64,000 bases of DNA from contig ML677334.1 in assembly GCA_007922305.1 (NCBI GenBank), forward strand, positions 16,686,344-16,750,343. Direction: 5' to 3'. This document shows positions 58,859 to 64,000 of this stretch, one piece after another. The notes beneath the pieces were generated by a model, which worked only from the letters and a program-made list of their open reading frames with translations, was not told the origin of the DNA and did no database searches. The stretch comes from Dermatemys mawii (Eukaryota; Chordata; Testudines; Dermatemydidae). The translations under genes were made by a program, and so were the position numbers. Positions within the stretch are counted from its first letter, which is position 1, and every line of letters begins with the position of its first letter.

Positions 58859-59913
58859 ACTCACGATATAAGTATGGGTATGAAGATGCAGCTAACCCAC
58901 TGTCATGTTACTCTTGGTGTGAGTAACATCTGTACTAAGCTTCTGAGTGTGTTCTAAACTAGAGATTTCCAGAAACCTGCACAGACTTGGACTAAGCTGG
59001 TTGCTCATGCAGTTAGTGAAATACAGGATACCTTCTCTCTAGCCAGTCTATTTCCTAATTTCTTCCTAAAGATTATACAGGAATAGTACTATAACTGATA
59101 CAGAAATTCAGCATGAGGGGATCCCAATCCTTCATTCCCATTGACTTCAGTGAGCCTTTTACCTGAGTAGGACAATCAATATCAGCATATGTTAGGTTAT
59201 GGTCAATTCCACAATTCAGATGCATGATTTTAATTTTTATAAGGACCAAACCCTGAGATCTTTATTTAGTCCATGCTCAGAAGAAGGGGAGTGGGGGGAA
59301 GAACCTCCCTCTGGAGTTTGCCTTAGATTTTAATAAGGGCAGACTGTGTTAAGCCACACACCTGTGTAAGGGGTAGTGCAGCTATCTGCTGCCCCAAGAG
59401 CACACGAGCAAAGAAATCATGACTTTCTTCCTCTGGGGGGTGGGAAGTAATCTGCTACAGCCTTTTTTCCAGAGACACACTGCTTCCCTGCTGGGCAAGT
59501 GTTGTGGGGTAGGCTGGCAGAGCCTTGGGTCCCCACCCACTCTAACCCCTTCCTGGTCCCTTCAAAGGTGAGGGAGAGAAATACTAGCAAATAGCTCCCG
59601 GTTACTCCTCATGTTTGGACTAAGGGGACAATAGGGTAGGAAATTTTACTACCATTTACATCCCTGCATGGCTATTTTAGGCCTGATGAACCATTGGCTC
59701 AAGGGAACTTTGATGGCCATTTTACAGCCAGCCATGATATTGACCTAAATTAGGGCCTCAGGATTTCTCCAAAAGAATCAACGTTATTTTAACTTTTTTT
59801 TCGGGAGCTGTGTGTGGCAGGGGGGTTTCTTTTTTTCATCTAAAAAATATCTCCTTGTAATACCAGATCTATATTTTTAAAAACACTATCTATCTATCTA
59901 TCTATCTATCTAA

Positions 59914-59953
<40 letters not shown>

Positions 59954-60608
59954 TGACACATGGATTGTTGCTGTTTCCTTTGTAGAAACAGAAAGATCAA
60001 TGAGATCTCAGATTAAATTTGAATTAAAAAGCTGAGTGGATCAGTAATTCGAGCTGCAAAGCCAACTTCACATCCAGAGCTGTGTCAAAAGAAAAGCTGA
60101 GTTTGTCTATCACAGGATCTTGAAAGTGAATGAAGAAGCACTGAATAGACTATTCCTGAATATACTATGCACTTTTGGCTACAGCTTCCTAGCAAGTAAT
60201 GCTGTGGTCTGAAGTGAGGCATATCATCATGGACTCAGTTATGCCAGTAAGGCTTGGCCTCTGGGTGTGGGGTCGAGCAACACAGCTCCAAGGGGAGTAC
60301 TCAGAGGCCAGGTCGCAGACATGCAGAGGGAATGTGCCTGCTGCTATTTTTCTTTGTGAAGTCCATCTTATTCCCCTCTCCTGTCAGTGCCTGGACAGCC
60401 TGTGCTACTCTCTGCCTCATAGGAAAACAGGGCCATCGACCTGCTTCCTTCACGGCCTGTTGTGAGGTGCTTTGCGTCCTCTTCCCTGAGGGACTGGACT
60501 TTCATGGGCCGTGCATGAGGTAAGCAGGAGGAGGCTTTTTACATTTTCCCCACCAATCACCTTCTACTACTGCACTCCTATGACATGGCCTTGTCTGAGG
60601 TTAGTTGT
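58859..60608. other. Non-coding stretch with microsatellites
   Basis: No coding exon. It holds a compound microsatellite (59886-59950) and a repeat piece at about 59330-59560 that resembles the inverted piece at 61870-62280. CCCATTGACTTCAGTGAGCC (59137-59156) is a partial palindromic repeat. The overlapping plus frames of 88 and 89 codons at 60199-60523 have no domain. Confidence 0.45.
59886..59950. repeat. Compound (CTAT)n(TA)n microsatellite
   Basis: Seven CTAT units (59886-59913) pass into about 17 TA units (59917-59950). Long pure arrays such as this are likely to vary in length between individuals. Confidence 0.9.
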
Positions 60609-60616
60609 AACTGAGA

Positions 60617-61318
60617 TAGGATTGCCACGTGTCCTGTTTTCGACCAGAATTCCCAGTCAGAAAGGGACTCTGAAAGGCTGGTCGGTGGCACAGTGGGGGC
60701 CCAGGGCTAAGAAAGGTTCTCTGCCTGCCCTGTCTCCATGTGGCTCCTGGAAGTGGCCACTAGCAGTCCCTAGATGGCCAATGGAGGCTGCAGGGTCAGC
60801 ACCTGCAGGTGTAAGGGTAGCGCATGGAGCCACTCATGCATCTAGGGACTGCAGAAACTTGGCGGCCACTTCCTGGGAGCTGTGGTAAGCGCCACCGGGA
60901 CCCTGCATTCCCTCCCACATCTCAACTCCCTGCCCAGCCACCTCCTGTACCCCAACCCCCCCAGCCCCACCCTAGAGCCCACACACTCAGCCAGAGCCTG
61001 CACCCGCTCCTGCATACCAAACCTCTCAGCCCCAGACCCACCCCAAAGCCTGCACCCCAGCCGGAGTCCTCACTTCACACACACCCAACCCCCAGCCCCA
61101 GCCCAGAGCACGCTCCTGTACCCTGAACCCCTAATTTCTGGCTCCATCCAGAACCTGCACCCCCAGCCCAAAACCCAGACCCCCTCCTGCACTCCAACCT
61201 CCTGCCCCAGCCCAGGGAAAGGGAGTGAGGGTGGGATGGAGCGAGCAGGAGTGTTCAGTTGGAGGAGGGGTGGGGCAGGGGTGTTCATTTTTGTGCAATT
61301 AGAAAGTTGGCAGTCCTA
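60617..61318. mobile_element. Complete non-autonomous hAT-like transposon (702 bp)
   Basis: The left end TAGGATTGCCACGTGTCCTG and the reversed right end TAGGACTGCCAACTTTCTAA share an inverted terminal core. A perfect 8-bp target duplication AACTGAGA flanks it (60609-60616 and 61319-61326). The interior starts with a GTTTTCGACCAGAATTCCCA piece and holds a long C-rich tract (about 60900-61220), which yields long chance frames (125, 100 and 145 codons). No transposase domain. I recall this text as a dispersed turtle repeat. Confidence 0.88.
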
Positions 61319-61437
61319 AACTGAGAGCTAAGATGCAGTCATTTGCGCTTAGGTGCAGATTCTACCACTCTGACATTGAGTAACGTCTTACTGCATGGGT
61401 AGTATCATTAATGCTAGCTGCTTCCAGTGAGCTACAC

Positions 61438-61849
61438 CAGGGGTCGGGAACCTTTCAGAAGTGGTGTGCCAAGTCTTCATTTATTCACTGTAATTTAAGG
61501 GTTTGTCTGCCATTTTACATTTACAGGGACTGGGGGATGGAACCCCAGAGTGGCAATGGGCTGAGTGGGGTCAGTGGCCGGGACCCCGGCTGGCAGGGGC
61601 CGGCAGACGAACCCCATACTGGCAGCGGGCTGAGCTGCTCAGTCCATTGCCAGTCCGGGGTTCCATGCACCAGCCCCTGCCAGTTGGGATCTGGCCGTCG
61701 GCCCCACTCATCCTGCTGCTGGCCCGGGGTTCCGTCCATCTAGGCCGGCAGTGGGCTGAGCGGGGCTGGGACCTGAGGCCGGCAGCACAGTGCCACTGTA
61801 AATCAGCTCGTCCATCTTTGGCACGCATGCCATAGGCTGCTGACCTCTG
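61438..61849. mobile_element. Complete non-autonomous hAT transposon (412 bp)
   Basis: The left end CAGGGGTCGGGAACCTTTCA and the reversed right end CAGAGGTCAGCAGCCTATGG are hAT-type inverted termini of the Charlie style. The flanks AGCTACAC (61430-61437) and AGCTAGAC (61850-61857) form an 8-bp duplication with one change. The interior is GC-rich with repeated GGGCTGAG and CTGGC words, which explains the open frames of up to 110 codons. No transposase domain. Confidence 0.88.
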
Positions 61850-61869
61850 AGCTAGACTATGTCCTTCAG

Positions 61870-62280
61870 TGCGTAGCCATATAGCGCATAACCCCCCTTA
61901 CACCTGTACATGGCCTACTTGTAGCTTGTGCCACATGTGGGAGGGCAGAGAGGTTCTGCACGCTCTCTGCTTTCCCCCCACCCAGCCCCACATGGGCTGG
62001 GAATGGGTGGAGCTTTGGTTTCACACCCCCTTTTCTCTTCAACAGGCCAGGCCACAAACTTGAGCTAACACAGAGGAGGAAGTAATTTGCTGCTTATATG
62101 GACCAGCAGCCAATTCTTCCCCCTTGATGCAAGAGGAAAGCAGAAATGAATTGTGCCTCTCTGAAGCATGACTTTCTAACTGCACTGCTCCTGGGATAAC
62201 AATCAGTGCATTGCCCTTCACACAAGGCTTGTGGAAAAGCCACAATCTAATCTGTACTCTCAAGCTAGTTCTCAACTAAC
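61870..62280. repeat. Dispersed repeat, unclassified
   Basis: CCCCCTTACACCTGTACATGG near the left edge is an inverted match to the ACACCTGTGTAAGGGGTAG piece at 59361-59379. AGGAAGTAATTTGCTGC and AGCATGACTTTCTAACTGC pieces also echo GGGAAGTAATCTGCTAC and TCATGACTTTCTTCC near 59418-59458. I recall such text in dispersed turtle repeats. Borders and family are not established. Confidence 0.35.
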
Positions 62281-62307
62281 ACCATCATGAGGGGTTTTTT
62301 TTCTACA

Positions 62308-62500
62308 AGTACACAGGAGCCCTCTTACAACTCCTTCTGACCTTACAAGGTCCACCTTCTCCATCCTCTTTTCACCTAAAAAGATTCACAGACGCTGGAG
62401 CTTTTTCCACAGCCCTTGCTTACGTCACAAAGTTCACTGGAGTCCTCCCTAACCCTCTTCACATCTTAAAAAGGTACGGGAGATTTCCTTACAGCATTAT
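62308..62500. repeat. Worn minisatellite-like tandem array
   Basis: About four or five diverged units of roughly 40-50 bp follow the pattern 'TTCAC-GGAG-CCTCC-CTCTTCACATC-TAAAAAG'. The clearest boundaries are ACCTAAAAAGATTCACAGAC (62375-62394), GTCACAAAGTTCACTGGAGT (62424-62443) and CATCTTAAAAAGGTACGGGA (62462-62481). Confidence 0.4.
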
Positions 62501-64000
62501 ATATCCATAGTGTTTAGCAGCATCTTTCATAATGCTTTCAAAATATGGAGGGAGGCACCCAGAAATCCAATCCTGCAATGGACGTTCAATATGTTATTTT
62601 CAAAGCTATAACCTGTCCAAATCAGAACCAATTTTTCTCTTACAATCAAAGGCACTTCTCCTTAGTAAAGTCTGTTTCCCTGCTGTATTTCAACTCTCAA
62701 TTCCCAGCTGTTTTGGCAGGAGAGATTTTTTAAAGTGTGGTTTTATATAGATAGTATAGGGGAAGAAGTGTTTTATCCCCACTTGCCTCAGATTCAAAAA
62801 TGGTTAAACAGTTTTCACTCAAAGCTTAAGGAAACAAAGCAACAACTTCTGGGCAAAAGCCAAGTATAGAAAATCTCAAGCAAAATGGTGAAAGTTTTGA
62901 GCCTCTTAAAAGATAAGGTGAGCACAGCAACGACTAATCCTGGTGTAATATAGAGATGGATTGAATGAAAATTCTCATATCTGAACACTCTGAATCTAGG
63001 AGCTGGTAGTTTAGAATTCAAATCCAATCTGGGATCAGAATTTCTCAGCTAACATCTTTTTTTAATTGTCAGTAATAATACCACCAATCAGAACCCCACA
63101 AATGTTGTGAGTTGGGTTCAAAATTCAGTGGCTCAGACCCATTTATGTTTATATATCATGTAGACAATACAGAGTGCTGCATATAAAAATGACACCATGT
63201 ATAATATAGAGATGTGATTCTCAAAATCTGGTCAGTGGACAACTGGTAATCTGTGGAACGCTCACTGGTGATCCAGAGAAAACTGTTTGGTCTATTGTGC
63301 TTGTTTCCAATTGATAAATAGCATAAAGGAGGCTAAAAATACAGATGCCACAGGACTCTTTGTCACTTCTAAAAATACACAAAATTATTTCCTTATATTG
63401 CTTTTCCAGGTAAACAATTGATGTAACTGCCACAGCAATGTTGTTATCCGATCATAAATGGGAGGGGACATGATCTATACAGCTGAAAATGAAGAGATGA
63501 GAAGTGTCTATGAGACACTCTCTTTATTAAGTTGTGGTCCACACTGTGGAAAAAATTGAAGATCCAGAACATAGAGAAACTTGTCCACTGAGGGTCTTAT
63601 CTGTTGGACTTCTACACAACATTCCTTCAATGAGCCCAAAAAGTTTCACCTACATTTTTCATACCCAGAATTTCAGGCATGAATTTCTGCCATTTACCCA
63701 GATGTGCCACTAATCAGTGACCCTCAAACCTGTTATCTAAGTGACAGCATTTTCTTCTAAAAATTAACTGTGAGAGCAGAAAGTCTGATGCCCTGATTCT
63801 GATCTCCCCAGGTTTTCGCAATGCTGAAACTCCTGAATTACACCACCCGAACACTGTAGCAGATTTAGTGACATGATATTCAATAAGGAAAGATAAAAAA
63901 TAAATAAATGGACTTAGGACTTCTCAAGATCATGTCTCATTCTCTAACCAAGTGGAGATTTATTTATTCAAACAGTCCCTGTTCTTTATTAAAATACATG
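62501..64000. other. Unique-looking AT-rich non-coding stretch
   Basis: No coding exon, RNA gene or named repeat recognised up to the window edge. Confidence 0.5.

Noticed and set aside
60511..61319. Open frames of 125, 100 and 145 codons
   Set aside because: They follow the C-rich interior of the hAT-like element at 60617-61318. Pro-rich composition in several frames is a result of base composition.
61411..61835. Two overlapping 110-codon open frames
   Set aside because: They span the borders of the hAT element at 61438-61849 and owe their length to its GC-rich repeated words.
1..64000. CRISPR arrays, operons or other prokaryotic systems
   Set aside because: No regularly spaced direct repeats, no compact gene arrangement and no ribosome-binding pattern. 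Repeat content is that of a vertebrate nuclear genome.

Overview
This window reads as nuclear DNA of a reptile, most likely a cryptodiran turtle. That rests on its repeats. It has several CR1 LINE pieces, including one of about 1.8 kb with a broken reverse transcriptase. It has a tRNA-derived SINE of the turtle type (58670-58858) whose tail matches the CR1 3' end. It also has MIR-type SINE pieces, a DIRS-type retrotransposon, a PIF/Harbinger element with matching MITEs, and several non-autonomous hAT elements with 8-bp target duplications. The sequence is AT-rich and shows no bacterial features. Family names come from recognition of motifs and from memory of these families; no database search was possible.

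No host protein-coding gene could be supported. Every reading frame that resembles a known protein belongs to a mobile element and is broken by stops or frameshifts. The other open frames are short and lie in low-complexity, GC-rich or unique AT-rich DNA. The window is best read as intergenic, or as the inside of a very long intron.

Layout. 1-3.8 kb: a probable solo LTR, a MIR and two CR1 remnants. 3.96-6.44 kb: a decayed DIRS-like element (LTR-like start, zinc knuckle, RT with YLDD, RNase H-like part). 9.19-12.63 kb: a 5'-broken Harbinger element with a plus-strand SANT/Myb-like gene in two exons, a minus-strand transposase pseudogene, convergent poly(A) signals between them, and an unidentified two-exon minus-strand coding remnant inside the intron of the SANT gene. 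17-24 kb: three MITEs and a poly(A)-ended repeat. 27.5-31.7 kb: CR1 pieces, a palindromic repeat and a non-CR1 LINE reverse transcriptase remnant on the minus strand. 35.3-40.1 kb: a truncated hAT element, a CR1 end and an LTR-like repeat. 44.5-49.7 kb: a complete hAT element with a perfect 8-bp duplication, a tRNA-derived SINE on the minus strand and other dispersed repeats. 54.9-56.7 kb: the main CR1. 58.7-62.5 kb: the turtle SINE, microsatellites, two neighbouring hAT elements and a worn minisatellite. Short hairpin-forming repeats with a near-palindromic core recur throughout.

The most unusual item is the unidentified spliced-looking minus-strand coding remnant at 9667-10170. Also worth attention are the matching ends of the Harbinger element and a MITE, the shared tail of the SINE and CR1, and the recurring palindromic repeat family.
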